Positions 1 through 5,714 of a DNA stretch of 5,783 nucleotides are shown here, in pieces. The translations under genes were made by a program, and so were the position numbers. The stretch comes from JALUUH01 sp964636675. Its GTDB lineage: Bacteria; Pseudomonadota; Gammaproteobacteria; S012-40. The stretch's first letter is position 1. Each line of letters opens with the position of its first letter. The notes under the pieces were generated by a model. It was not told the origin of the DNA. It saw only the letters and a list, made by a program, of their open reading frames with translations, and ran no database searches. The DNA lies in NCBI GenBank assembly GCA_964636675.1, contig CAZWUO010000213.1:1-5783 (forward strand), written 5' to 3'.

Positions 1-1
1 T

Positions 2-67
2 ATGGCCATCGGTGGCATTACTCCAGCTATGAAGCTGGCGGATACGAACAAAAAATCTCTACTCTAA
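2..67 (+). pseudogene. 3' end of an IS3-type (rve integrase) transposase gene, cut by the window edge
   Basis: The first 65 bases read in frame as a short tail with the core IGGITPAMKLA and end at TAA (65-67). The pattern (A/L)GGxTPxxxL is typical of the extreme C-terminus of IS3-family OrfB transposases, just after the last catalytic region of the rve integrase domain. A 21-base sequence that behaves as an IS terminal repeat follows 7 bases after the stop, the spacing expected between an IS3 orfB stop and the right end. Only about 21 residues are visible, so whether the gene outside the window is intact is unknown. The family call rests on one short motif and its position. Confidence 0.45.
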
Positions 68-74
68 ACCCCTA

Positions 75-95
75 CTAATATTGGGGGGATTACCT
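75..95 (+). repeat. Putative right terminal inverted repeat of the left-hand IS copy
   Basis: The sequence CTAATATT followed by six G and ATTACCT matches 20 of 21 bases of the minus-strand sequence at 5735-5715. Conserved transposase coding on the minus strand is intact up to base 94-96 and then stops making sense exactly here, which marks this as an insertion end. The outermost base is probably 93-95. This is an inferred IS end, not one matched to a named element. Confidence 0.55.
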
Positions 96-270
96 TCGCC
101 GGAGAACCCATGTCTTCTTTTGAAAAATGTACGATGTATTTGGCCTAGACCTCAGCCCAGGGGATCTGTTTCGACAGGATCACCCAGCGGTTATCGCTCC
201 GCAGTTTCCCGCCGAAGGGCAGGTGAAAATCCTCAAAGGTCAGCTGATTTGGGTCACTTTTACGATACAT
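94..270 (-). pseudogene. Truncated transposase remnant, IS5/IS1182 superfamily (InsH N-terminal, DUF772-type)
   Basis: The start at 270 gives MYRKSDPNQLTFEDF, followed by HLPFGGKLRSDNRWV and IPWAEV. This is the well-conserved opening of IS5/IS1182-type transposases with the InsH N-terminal domain. An AGGAG Shine-Dalgarno at 280-276 with a 5-base spacer supports this start over the longer reading from 330. Codon 42 (147-145) is TAG where the family usually has a glutamate. The same frame then continues with recognisable sequence, AKYIVHFSKEDMGSPAK, down to base 94, where the terminal repeat of another IS begins. The gene is therefore dead twice over: a nonsense codon and loss of the whole catalytic part (a full protein is several hundred residues). 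The missing 3' part may lie left of the window, beyond the inserted IS. Confidence 0.75.
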
Positions 271-394
271 GTGGGCTCCTGGTGCACGCTTTTTAGGGGC
301 CGAAGGTCTATTTCCTTGCACTTGGAACACTATACTACAAGATAATATCTTTTAAAATCATAGCCTTATGTTTTTTCAGCAAGCCCTAAGTAGG
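271..394. other. Non-coding stretch between two IS elements
   Basis: This AT-rich spacer lies between the start of the InsH-type remnant and the left end of the IS1595 element. It probably includes the upstream end of the older IS. A 13-base palindrome, AAGATAATATCTT (339-351), and a 5-base stem AGCCC/GGGCT (382-386 with 394-398) that runs into the IS1595 end are visible. I see no gene and no convincing promoter. Confidence 0.4.
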
Positions 395-409
395 GGCTGT
401 CATAGATTA
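395..409 (+). repeat. Left terminal inverted repeat of the IS1595-family element
   Basis: GGCTGTCATAGATTA matches the reverse complement of 1092-1106 at 14 of 15 positions. A third, inverted and more diverged copy of the same core (TAGTCTATGACAG, 420-432) lies just inside and pairs with this repeat to form the hairpin listed separately. Confidence 0.8.
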
Positions 410-432
410 ACAGGAGTGTTAGTCTATGACAG
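397..432 (+). promoter_or_regulatory. Start-codon-trapping hairpin at the IS1595 transposase start
   Basis: Bases 397-412 pair with 417-432 as a 16-bp stem (15 Watson-Crick pairs and one U-G pair, 407 with 422), closed by the tetraloop GGAG (413-416). The loop holds the core of the transposase Shine-Dalgarno (AGGAG, 412-416) and the ATG (426-428) lies inside the stem. A transcript that enters from outside would contain the whole hairpin and should be translated poorly. A transcript starting inside the left arm would not. The pairing is visible in the sequence; the regulatory role is inferred by analogy with terminal structures that limit translation of read-through mRNA in IS10 and IS50. Confidence 0.55.
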
Positions 433-1089
433 TGCCTATAAGTCGTTGTAAATTATCGAAGAAAGTTCAGAAGCAAGTGCTACAGTTTTTTGTAGCTGAA
501 GTGACAGCCCGAAGAGCCTCTGATTTGTTGGGGATAAACCGATGTACGGCGACCTTGTATTACCGGAAAATTAGAGAGGTCATTTGCAAATCATCTAAAA
601 CAGGAAGCAGAGGAATATTTTGAAGGAGAAGTCGAGTTAGATGAGTCATATTTCGGCGGTAGGCGTAAGGGAAAGCGAGGTCGTGGTGCCGCAGGAAAAG
701 TCATCGTGTTCGGGATACTTAAGCGTGGTGGAAAAGTCTATACAAAAGTGATTGAAGATACCCAGACAAAGACCTTAATGCCTATTATTAAAGGGAAAAT
801 AGTGCTGGATAGCGTGGTCTACACTGACGGCTATCGCTCTTACAACACACTGGATGTGTTAGGTTTTCATCACCATCGGATCAAGCACACAAGCCATTTT
901 GCGGAGGGACAATCTAATCACATCAACGGGATTGAGAACTTTTGGAATCAAGCTAAAAGAGTCTTACGAAAGTATAATGGTATTCCAAAGAAATCTTTTC
1001 CTTTTTTCCTAAAAGAATGTGAGTTTCGATTCAATTATGGAGCACCTAATGAGCAGTTTAAAACACTCATTAAATGGTGCATAATTTAA
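426..1089 (+). pseudogene. IS1595-family (ISXO2-like) DDE transposase, one frameshift
   Basis: The reading starts at ATG 426, after AGGAG at 412-416. It gives an N-terminal helix-turn-helix-like part (about residues 1-55, with TARRASDLLGINRCTATLYY). Near 583-585 the frame shifts by one base. Deleting one T there restores VIANHLKQEAEEYF and joins the rest, for a protein of about 220 residues. The catalytic domain then reads through ELDESYFGG (Asp72), VYTDGYRSY (Asp134) and HINGIENFW (Glu170), numbering the repaired protein. That is the DDE triad and signature of the ISXO2/IS1595 group. The end at TAA 1087-1089 lies just before the right terminal repeat, as expected. Everything except the frame is intact, so the lesion looks recent. 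Programmed frameshifting is possible but I see no classic slippery heptamer. Without the shift, translation would stop at 623 after 65 residues. Confidence 0.82.
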
Positions 1090-1091
1090 CC

Positions 1092-1106
1092 TAATCTATG
1101 ACACCC
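1092..1106 (-). repeat. Right terminal inverted repeat of the IS1595-family element
   Basis: Read on the minus strand it is GGGTGTCATAGATTA, differing from the left repeat at one base. It begins 3 bases after the transposase stop codon. Confidence 0.8.
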
Positions 1107-1136
1107 AAAATAAATATAAACTGCATTCTACACCCA

Positions 1137-2153
1137 CTACAATCTAAAGCTGCTTAACTGGTTGTAGAACTCTAATTCCGCTATCGCCACTTTGTTTAGC
1201 TGCATGGCGATGTCATTGTAATCATGATCTGCTCTTTTTTTGCTCATCTTAGCGGCCAGTAATGCAAACTCTCGCCATTCATCTCCGATTCTTGTCATCT
1301 CAACGGCCATATCAGATAATTGGTGGCTACTTAATTTCTCACCCGCTTCTTGTAAGAATGCCGCATACATAAAGCGAAATCCGGCACCGCCCGTACCAAT
1401 CTCTTCCTGCATTCTGACAATTTGTCCTAAAAAAAATCGTGCATAATTTTGATCGGCTTTATCAAGATTTTTGATTTTTTTTGCAACCATTTTCATACCA
1501 TTGACACCAGAAAATGGCACAGGATTCCACCTCCCATTCATTTTCCCCGTAAAACGAATGGATCTCGGAATCAATTTTGAAAAATCAATTTCTTTCGGCA
1601 CACTAACGGGATAATACATCATTCCTTTTGGCGCAAGTGCGCCACGTGCAAATCGAGATTTATTCAGGCTCTCTGCATCCGCCTCAACAATATGTGAAAA
1701 GACAGGGTCACTTATTTTATAAACACCTTCATCCTTTGCATATACAATCAAATTATGTGCGTTGAAATGAAAGCGCATCTCTTTGGGGAAGTAAGGCAAG
1801 AAGAAAACCGATGTTTGTAAACCAACGGCTACGCCACTATCCAATCGCTCATCTAATGCCAACATACCTTTATTATTGTCTTTGAAAATATTAAAACTTA
1901 TTTTTAGAGTTTTAATTCGCCATGCCAACAAGCGAATAATCATACGTGGAGGCGTTCTATATGATAGCAAGGGTAAACCATTAATCTTTATGAGAGGCAA
2001 ATACGCATAAGTAAGACCACTGGCCAAACCAAATACCATTGGCTCGGAAATATCTAGACCATGGTGCCGTAACAGACTAGACATAACACCAGTTTCACAG
2101 TGTGCTGACTGACGATGTTCGAATGAATTATTTATTTGTAGAGGCACACTCAT
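1137..2153 (-). CDS. BtrH N-terminal domain / DUF4872 protein, probable ACP-dependent acyltransferase
   Basis: This 338-residue protein opens with the BtrH N-terminal fold: AHCETGVMSSLLRHHGL (Cys19 after His18), then SEPMVFGLASGLTYAYLP. A second block, FHFNAHNLIVYAKDEG with His133, leads to SDP (Asp149). Cys19, His133 and Asp149 fit a papain-like catalytic set (inference). The C-terminal third carries the DUF4872 pattern GTGGAGFRFMYAAFLQEA (about 253-270) and GDEWREFALLAAKM. The family founder, BtrH of butirosin synthesis, moves an acyl group from an ACP to an amine. Here, beside an ACP and DarA/DarB, it could release, load or esterify the resorcinol or its acyl precursors; the substrate is unknown. 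The start codon overlaps the preceding stop by one base (TAATG) and has no strong Shine-Dalgarno of its own, so it is probably translated by coupling. It is the last gene of the operon in view. Confidence 0.8.
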   Translation of the reverse strand: MSVPLQINNSFEHRQSAHCETGVMSSLLRHHGLDISEPMVFGLASGLTYAYLPLIKINGLPLLSYRTPPRMIIRLLAWRIKTLKISFNIFKDNNKGMLALDERLDSGVAVGLQTSVFFLPYFPKEMRFHFNAHNLIVYAKDEGVYKISDPVFSHIVEADAESLNKSRFARGALAPKGMMYYPVSVPKEIDFSKLIPRSIRFTGKMNGRWNPVPFSGVNGMKMVAKKIKNLDKADQNYARFFLGQIVRMQEEIGTGGAGFRFMYAAFLQEAGEKLSSHQLSDMAVEMTRIGDEWREFALLAAKMSKKRADHDYNDIAMQLNKVAIAELEFYNQLSSFRL

Positions 2154-2593
2154 TACTGCTGGGCTTTACTAGCATTAGCATCGTTACACATCGCATCATC
2201 CGGAATTTTCTTCAGCGTCTCAACGCTTATGTTCAACACTTCGGCATAAAGGTCAAGGTCACTTTTTTTTAAGTCGCGGAAAACATCCGGTTTAAAATGC
2301 CGCTTAACCCTCCATTGATAACGCCCAACGGCTTGAGCTAACATCGACAAGTCCATGCGTTGGGCACACATATGAAACTCTAAAGGAGAAGACTCGCCTT
2401 TTTTTACTCGACGCAATGCATCTTGAGCAATACGATCAATTTCATCGAGCGCCTGTTGCAGCACAACAGATTCAGCATCCCACCCCACCGTTTGCACCAT
2501 CTCCAATTTACCACTCTCACCAACAGCGTAGACCCCCTTGGTCTCTCCGCCGAGTAACCCGCTATCATCCTGAGGCACTTCTTCTTTTTTCAT
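2153..2593 (-). CDS. Conserved hypothetical protein of the DAR operon, 146 aa
   Basis: I cannot assign a function. The product is soluble, charged and probably mostly helical, with no signal peptide or membrane segment. An acidic, likely flexible start (residues 1-40) is followed by helices around 42-68 (EIDRIAQDALRRVKKGE), then LEFHMCAQRMDLSMLAQAVG (72-91) and RYQWRVKRHFKPDVF (91-105). The C-terminal stretch LDLYAEVLNISVETLKKIP (about 113-131) resembles the last helices of Cro/XRE-type DNA-binding domains (a position-dependent aliphatic pattern), but no complete helix-turn-helix is evident. The gene lies 33 bases after darB and its stop shares a base with the start of the BtrH-like gene. This tight packing argues for a role in the same pathway, as a partner or small regulator rather than a catalyst. 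Only a weak GAG precedes the start. Confidence 0.75.
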   Translation of the reverse strand: MKKEEVPQDDSGLLGGETKGVYAVGESGKLEMVQTVGWDAESVVLQQALDEIDRIAQDALRRVKKGESSPLEFHMCAQRMDLSMLAQAVGRYQWRVKRHFKPDVFRDLKKSDLDLYAEVLNISVETLKKIPDDAMCNDANASKAQQ

Positions 2594-2626
2594 AAAATTA
2601 AACGCTCAAATGTGTCTTTGCCGTTA

Positions 2627-3784
2627 TCACATCGCTGTCAGCAGCATAAAAGAGCTGGAGAATCGTCCACTCTCGGGTATGTAGCATAATATGTTGTCAC
2701 CAGATTTTACATCACCAGATTTTAATAATTCATCCAGCATAATATACATGGCGGCCGAACCGGTATTGCCCTTTGTCGCCAAGTTGGTAAACCATTTTTC
2801 CTGAGGAATTTCAAAGTCCATCTCACATAACGCATCGTGGACTTTATTATAAAAATACATTGATGACACGTGAGGTAGAAAGTGATCGACCTGATCTGCA
2901 GTCAACCCCGTTTTTTTCTTTATCGCGGATAAGGCGCGCGTAACGGTATAATCAATAATATGTTCATTCAGCAGTTTCACATCTTGCTTGATAGTAAACA
3001 CTGAATGCTCTAACAGTTCATGCCCCTCATACCTGGCCCAGCCCGTCAAATTACCACTGCTATCCTTGACCGCAGCCGCATACATACATGTTTCCATTTC
3101 ATTGGCATATGAGATTATTTCCAGCCAATTAATTTTCAAAACGACCTGATTAGCGCCGGGTCGAACTTCTGATTCCAATAAAAAAGCACCGGCACCATCT
3201 GACAATAACCAGCGTAAAAAATCTTTTTCAAATGCAATAATCGGATTTTTCTTTAGTTCTTCAACATTATAGCGGGATTCTTCTTCATAATGACGAGAAT
3301 GCAACACCACGGAAGCCGCTTCTGACCCAGTCGCAACTACTTTTTTGTGCTCACCACTTTTTATGGCCATATATGCATATTTAAGCGCCGAGATACTGCT
3401 TAGACACACCCCCGATGTTGCGATTACTTCACATGGCGGAATTTTCAACTCTCCATGAACCATGACTGCATGATTGGGCATCATTTGATCAGGAATAGTC
3501 GTCCCCGACACCAGGCAATCTATTTCATCCATTTCTGCCAACGTGGGAAATAAATTCCTAACCGCTTCAGCCGCAAGCTGTGCATTGGTAAACTCAGGCT
3601 CGCCCGTTTTTGGATCAAGCACATAATAACGCTGCTTTATCCCATTACTTCTTAGAATAATTTTTTTTGTACGCGAAGGTCTTCCGCCAACCATACCAAG
3701 AATTGCTTCAATTTGGTCATTTTCCACCGGGTTATTTGGCATGCAAACTGCGGTGCGTGTGATATAAACATTATTCAGTGACAT
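2627..3784 (-). CDS. darB: DarB-like beta-ketoacyl-ACP synthase III
   Basis: This 385-residue thiolase-fold condensing enzyme has the Cys-His-Asn triad of the KAS III/FabH group. Cys127 lies in IATSGVCLSSISALKYA, His305 in HFLPHVSSMY, and Asn340 in ATKGNTGSAAMYIML. The second-half core RWLLSDGAGAFLLE (191-204) matches the conserved DGAGA block. It is longer than FabH (about 317 residues), as DarB-type enzymes are. In characterised dialkylresorcinol pathways DarB condenses two acyl thioesters and cyclises them to a 1,3-cyclohexanedione, which DarA then aromatises. Pairing with a DarA gene makes this role more likely than ordinary fatty-acid initiation. The start codon lies inside the last codons of darA (10-base overlap) with a good Shine-Dalgarno (CGGAG, 3794-3790, 5-base spacer), so the two proteins are probably made in fixed ratio. 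Confidence 0.88.
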   Translation of the reverse strand: MSLNNVYITRTAVCMPNNPVENDQIEAILGMVGGRPSRTKKIILRSNGIKQRYYVLDPKTGEPEFTNAQLAAEAVRNLFPTLAEMDEIDCLVSGTTIPDQMMPNHAVMVHGELKIPPCEVIATSGVCLSSISALKYAYMAIKSGEHKKVVATGSEAASVVLHSRHYEEESRYNVEELKKNPIIAFEKDFLRWLLSDGAGAFLLESEVRPGANQVVLKINWLEIISYANEMETCMYAAAVKDSSGNLTGWARYEGHELLEHSVFTIKQDVKLLNEHIIDYTVTRALSAIKKKTGLTADQVDHFLPHVSSMYFYNKVHDALCEMDFEIPQEKWFTNLATKGNTGSAAMYIMLDELLKSGDVKSGDNILCYIPESGRFSSSFMLLTAM

Positions 3785-4740
3785 TTAAACTCCGTCATCC
3801 TTTCAACACCCGATCCTGATGGCAACTCATAATATTCCTTCGTGCTTGCGTGTTTCTTTTTAAGCAAGGGTGACAATAATATTTTCAAAACCAGGTTGAT
3901 CGGTACCACAACCAAAATCATGCAGAGTAAAAAAATAAAATATAAAAGCATTATCGGGCGCCGTCTAAAGTCCTCCGGCTTACCAACTTTACGTATTAGT
4001 GCACCCCAGATTCGGAAACTACGGTACGCAATTTTCTCGGCCTGAATCAAACTTAATGTGGAATTAACCGCACTTAATCCAGTTAACAGAGGTAACCCTG
4101 TGATCTCCAGGTTTCGGGAAAGTGCATCACAAATTGCCAGTCCAAAGCGCCGCCCATTGGCGATATCTGTTTCGGATACACCGGCGGGAGGAAACCCCCA
4201 AAAAGCATCCCTTTTGCCCGTCCATAACCACCGTGGTGTTGTAACAAAGCTGGCAAGCGTTGACCCTTGATCAATAAATACAACATTGTCTATTAACTTA
4301 GCCTGAGCAGAGGTCAACATTTGCTTTACTGTTTCCTGCGCTCTGGTCCACATATTTCGGCAAGCGATCAAAGTGATAACTGGACAATCTTTTAACAGGC
4401 TGCGCCCGGCTTCACTTTGCAAAAATGCCGTTATCGGTAGCGAAGGTGACAAATACCAGATCTGATACGCCAATATCACTAGATCAAATTTTTCTGTTCC
4501 CTGAAGACCAAATGGTTCAAGTTCAGGCGGATCCAAATATACAGACTCAGGGAATACATCAAAAAATTTAAAAAATGACCAAGGATAAGGGTAGTTTTCT
4601 TTGGGCTTCAAGGTAAGGAAATGAACATTGATGTTATCAGATTCTACAAGTGGCCCAGTCACTGATTTTACAACATTGCTCAACTGCCCAGTTTGGGAGT
4701 ACAGTACGACTAGTATTTTTTTACTTTTTTTTGCCTTCAT
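3775..4740 (-). CDS. darA: DarA-like dialkylresorcinol condensing enzyme / aromatase, with C-terminal membrane segment
   Basis: The 321-residue protein begins with a flavodoxin-like Rossmann domain: ILVVLYSQTGQLSNVVKS (residues 9-26), where SQTGQ (15-19) is the FMN-phosphate loop. FDLVILAYQIWYLSPSLPI (about 85-103) matches the flavin-facing loop of flavodoxin/WrbA-type proteins. Further conserved-looking blocks are RNMWTRAQETVKQML (128-142) and WGFPPAGVSETDI (181-193). A strongly hydrophobic stretch at about 263-292 (LLYFIFLLCMILVVVP) predicts one or two membrane passes near the C-terminus, placing ring formation at the inner membrane. DarA enzymes oxidise the cyclohexanedione made by DarB to the resorcinol; the flavin link here is inferred from the motif. 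The gene overlaps darB by 10 bases and lies 169 bases after the ACP gene. The start at 4740 is followed by a lysine-rich lead-in and has no clear Shine-Dalgarno. Confidence 0.82.
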   Translation of the reverse strand: MKAKKSKKILVVLYSQTGQLSNVVKSVTGPLVESDNINVHFLTLKPKENYPYPWSFFKFFDVFPESVYLDPPELEPFGLQGTEKFDLVILAYQIWYLSPSLPITAFLQSEAGRSLLKDCPVITLIACRNMWTRAQETVKQMLTSAQAKLIDNVVFIDQGSTLASFVTTPRWLWTGKRDAFWGFPPAGVSETDIANGRRFGLAICDALSRNLEITGLPLLTGLSAVNSTLSLIQAEKIAYRSFRIWGALIRKVGKPEDFRRRPIMLLYFIFLLCMILVVVPINLVLKILLSPLLKKKHASTKEYYELPSGSGVERMTEFKCH

Positions 4741-4909
4741 GAAAAACTATACAACGCTATTTTATATTTTGACTCAACAGAAAACTCAATCGTGCAAGGC
4801 ATAATACCAAAGAGAAACCGCAATACATTTTTCCACATTTCTATCACAAGAGTAGAAAGCTTATGCTTAAGTATTCACTCAGGATTAGAGGAGGCCAAGT
4901 TCTGCTTCT
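4741..4909 (-). other. Non-coding gap between the ACP gene and darA
   Basis: The gap is 169 bases, much wider than the other joints of the operon. It holds the proposed darA promoter (4761-4789) and a weak inverted repeat, TTTCTA (4838-4843) with TAGAAA (4853-4858). No gene is visible in either strand and no T-run terminator follows the ACP stop, so read-through from the ACP gene into darA remains possible. Confidence 0.5.
4761..4789 (-). promoter_or_regulatory. Possible sigma70-type promoter for darA
   Basis: On the minus strand TTGAGT (4789-4784) is followed by a 17-base spacer and TATAAA (4766-4761), 4/6 and 5/6 matches to the consensus at ideal spacing. The start point would fall near 4754, leaving only about a 14-base leader before the darA ATG and no good Shine-Dalgarno in it. 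This could mean weak or near-leaderless translation, or that the match is chance in AT-rich DNA. Confidence 0.35.
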
Positions 4910-5170
4910 TTAGATTACCCTATGCTTTGCGATATGATTCGACAAGGTTCTTAACGACGTAAAAATTCCGATATTTTCTCTATCACCTTGCACAATTTTT
5001 AAACCATATTTCTTTGATAGCAACATGGATAATTCAAGCGCATCAATTGAATCCAATCCCAGACCCTCTGTAAACAGCCGTGCTTCTGGTTCAATTTCAT
5101 CTGCATCAATTTCCAGATTCAATGCATCCACGATCAACTCCGCCACTTCCTTTTCCAACACAATAGTCAT
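4910..5170 (-). CDS. Acyl carrier protein of the DAR operon
   Basis: This 86-residue ACP shows the four-helix PP-binding pattern. The phosphopantetheine attachment site is Ser41 in GLGLDSIDALELSMLLSKKYG (about 36-57). The acidic first half (LNLEIDADEIEPEARLF) and the closing TLSNHIAKH are typical of the family. The Asp-Ser-Ile/Leu-Asp core is intact, so it should be loadable by a 4'-phosphopantetheinyl transferase, which is not encoded here. Known dar clusters include a dedicated ACP (DarC in Pseudomonas), and this protein probably plays that part, carrying a beta-ketoacyl unit for DarB or the donor for the BtrH-like enzyme. It is first in the operon. Its Shine-Dalgarno AAAGGT (5186-5181, 10-base spacer) is paired in the leader hairpin listed separately. 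Confidence 0.88.
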   Translation of the reverse strand: MTIVLEKEVAELIVDALNLEIDADEIEPEARLFTEGLGLDSIDALELSMLLSKKYGLKIVQGDRENIGIFTSLRTLSNHIAKHRVI

Positions 5171-5180
5171 TTAACAACCA

Positions 5181-5214
5181 ACCTTTGATGAAAAACCAGC
5201 ATAAAGCCAAAGGT
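5181..5214 (-). promoter_or_regulatory. Leader hairpin covering the ACP gene's Shine-Dalgarno
   Basis: In the minus-strand RNA ACCUUUG (5214-5208) pairs perfectly with CAAAGGU (5187-5181), extended by one G-U pair (5207 with 5188), around an 18-base loop. The right arm is the likely ribosome-binding site of the ACP gene. The pairing is exact; a control function is inferred. Confidence 0.45.
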
Positions 5215-5233
5215 AACTACTCAGCGAGTAGTT
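5215..5233 (-). promoter_or_regulatory. Perfect 8-bp inverted repeat in the ACP leader
   Basis: AACTACTC and GAGTAGTT flank a 3-base centre, giving a tight hairpin or a dyad operator site. It touches the next hairpin with no base between them. No T-run follows, so it is not a classic terminator. It lies about 17 bases downstream of the TATAAT-like box, where a repressor site would also make sense. Confidence 0.4.
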
Positions 5234-5249
5234 AAAATTTACGGTGGGC

Positions 5250-5255
5250 ATTATA
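5250..5255 (-). promoter_or_regulatory. TATAAT -10 box candidate for the operon
   Basis: The minus strand carries a perfect TATAAT (5255-5250) about 80 bases before the ACP start. No -35 box at 16-18 bases is good; the nearby TTGACT (5268-5263) is only 7 bases away and cannot serve. The box lies between the IS256-type stop codon and the ACP gene, so the promoter might have been supplied by the IS end. Confidence 0.25.
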
Positions 5256-5298
5256 GGCTGGAAGTCAATCCTTTTTCTAGTTAAAAATTACATATGAC

Positions 5299-5714
5299 CT
5301 ATGCTGCTTTGACGCCCATTTTCTCAGTGCTTAGTCGTTTCACCCCGGCTCGTAAAAGTGGAAGAAATCTGTAGCCTTTGACCTGTCTAAGCGATGGCTC
5401 GATTTCCAACAAGGCTGTGGCAATCCATCTCTGCCGCTGATTGCTATTTTTCCAATTGTGACCCGTCTCGTATATTGTTCTAGCTGACTGTTTACCGATT
5501 CTATGCAGTTGGTCGTTTTCATGCTGACGCCCAATTGTTCAAAAAGTACCAGGCGATGCAGGGTAAGGGTTTCTTCCAAGCCTTCGTCCAGGCTGCGAAC
5601 CGCCGATTCGTTGAGAATCTTTAATTCGGTACTAATCGCCTTGAGCGCCTGTTTTGCCGATCGGTACTCCGTTTGCTCGTAGGCCTTCTGCAATTTTTTT
5701 CTAAAACGGTCCTC
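5299..5714 (-). pseudogene. C-terminal remnant of an IS256-family (mutator-type) transposase, truncated and frameshifted
   Basis: From 5714 downward the frame reads EDRFRKKLQKAYEQTEY, then NESAVRSLDEGLEETLTLHR and FEQLGVSMKTTNCIESVN, standard C-terminal sequence of IS256/mutator transposases. The TNCIES glutamate is probably the third catalytic residue. After QYTRRVT (5459-5457) one base is missing. The next frame restores NWKNSNQRQRWIATALLEIE, LRQVKGYRFLPLL and ends in MGVKAA at TAG 5301-5299. About two thirds of the protein, including the first two catalytic aspartates, is absent because another IS end replaces it at 5715. It is a relic. Its 3' flank merges into the leader of the ACP gene, so its right end lies somewhere in 5180-5298. 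Confidence 0.85.

Larger units (their letters stand above)
395..1106 (+). mobile_element. IS1595-family insertion sequence, about 712 bp
   Basis: The element is bounded by imperfect terminal inverted repeats: GGCTGTCATAGATTA at 395-409 and, on the minus strand, GGGTGTCATAGATTA at 1106-1092 (14 of 15 identical). It encloses a single transposase gene with an ISXO2/IS1595-type DDE domain. IS1595 elements usually make 8-bp target duplications. The flanks TAAGTAGG (387-394) and AAAATAAA (1107-1114) do not match, so no duplication is visible, which suggests later rearrangement or decay at one side. The element sits tail-to-tail with the biosynthetic operon, its right end being 30 bases beyond the stop codon of the BtrH-like gene. 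Confidence 0.8.

Noticed and set aside
271..330. Longer start (330) for the InsH-type remnant
   Set aside because: The family opens with MYRK at 270, which has a good AGGAG at the right distance. The extra 20 residues are not family-like.
81..345. Two plus-strand open frames of 71 and 72 codons
   Set aside because: They lie opposite a recognisable transposase remnant on the minus strand and have no family-like sequence.
339..357. AT palindromes AAGATAATATCTT and TTTTAAAA as an operator or promoter
   Set aside because: Such short AT palindromes are expected by chance here, and the nearest -35/-10 pairing is weak.
1240..1446. Plus-strand open frame opposite the BtrH-like gene
   Set aside because: It is antisense to well-conserved DUF4872 coding sequence and shows no coding character of its own.
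3842..4286. Three short open frames within darA (two plus-strand, one minus-strand in another frame)
   Set aside because: They are shadows of the darA coding sequence.
5215..5233. Rho-independent terminator
   Set aside because: The stem is perfect but not GC-rich and no T-run follows on either strand.
5250..5268. TTGACT plus TATAAT as a complete promoter
   Set aside because: The boxes are only 7 bases apart; sigma70 promoters need about 16-18. Only the -10 box is kept, at low confidence.
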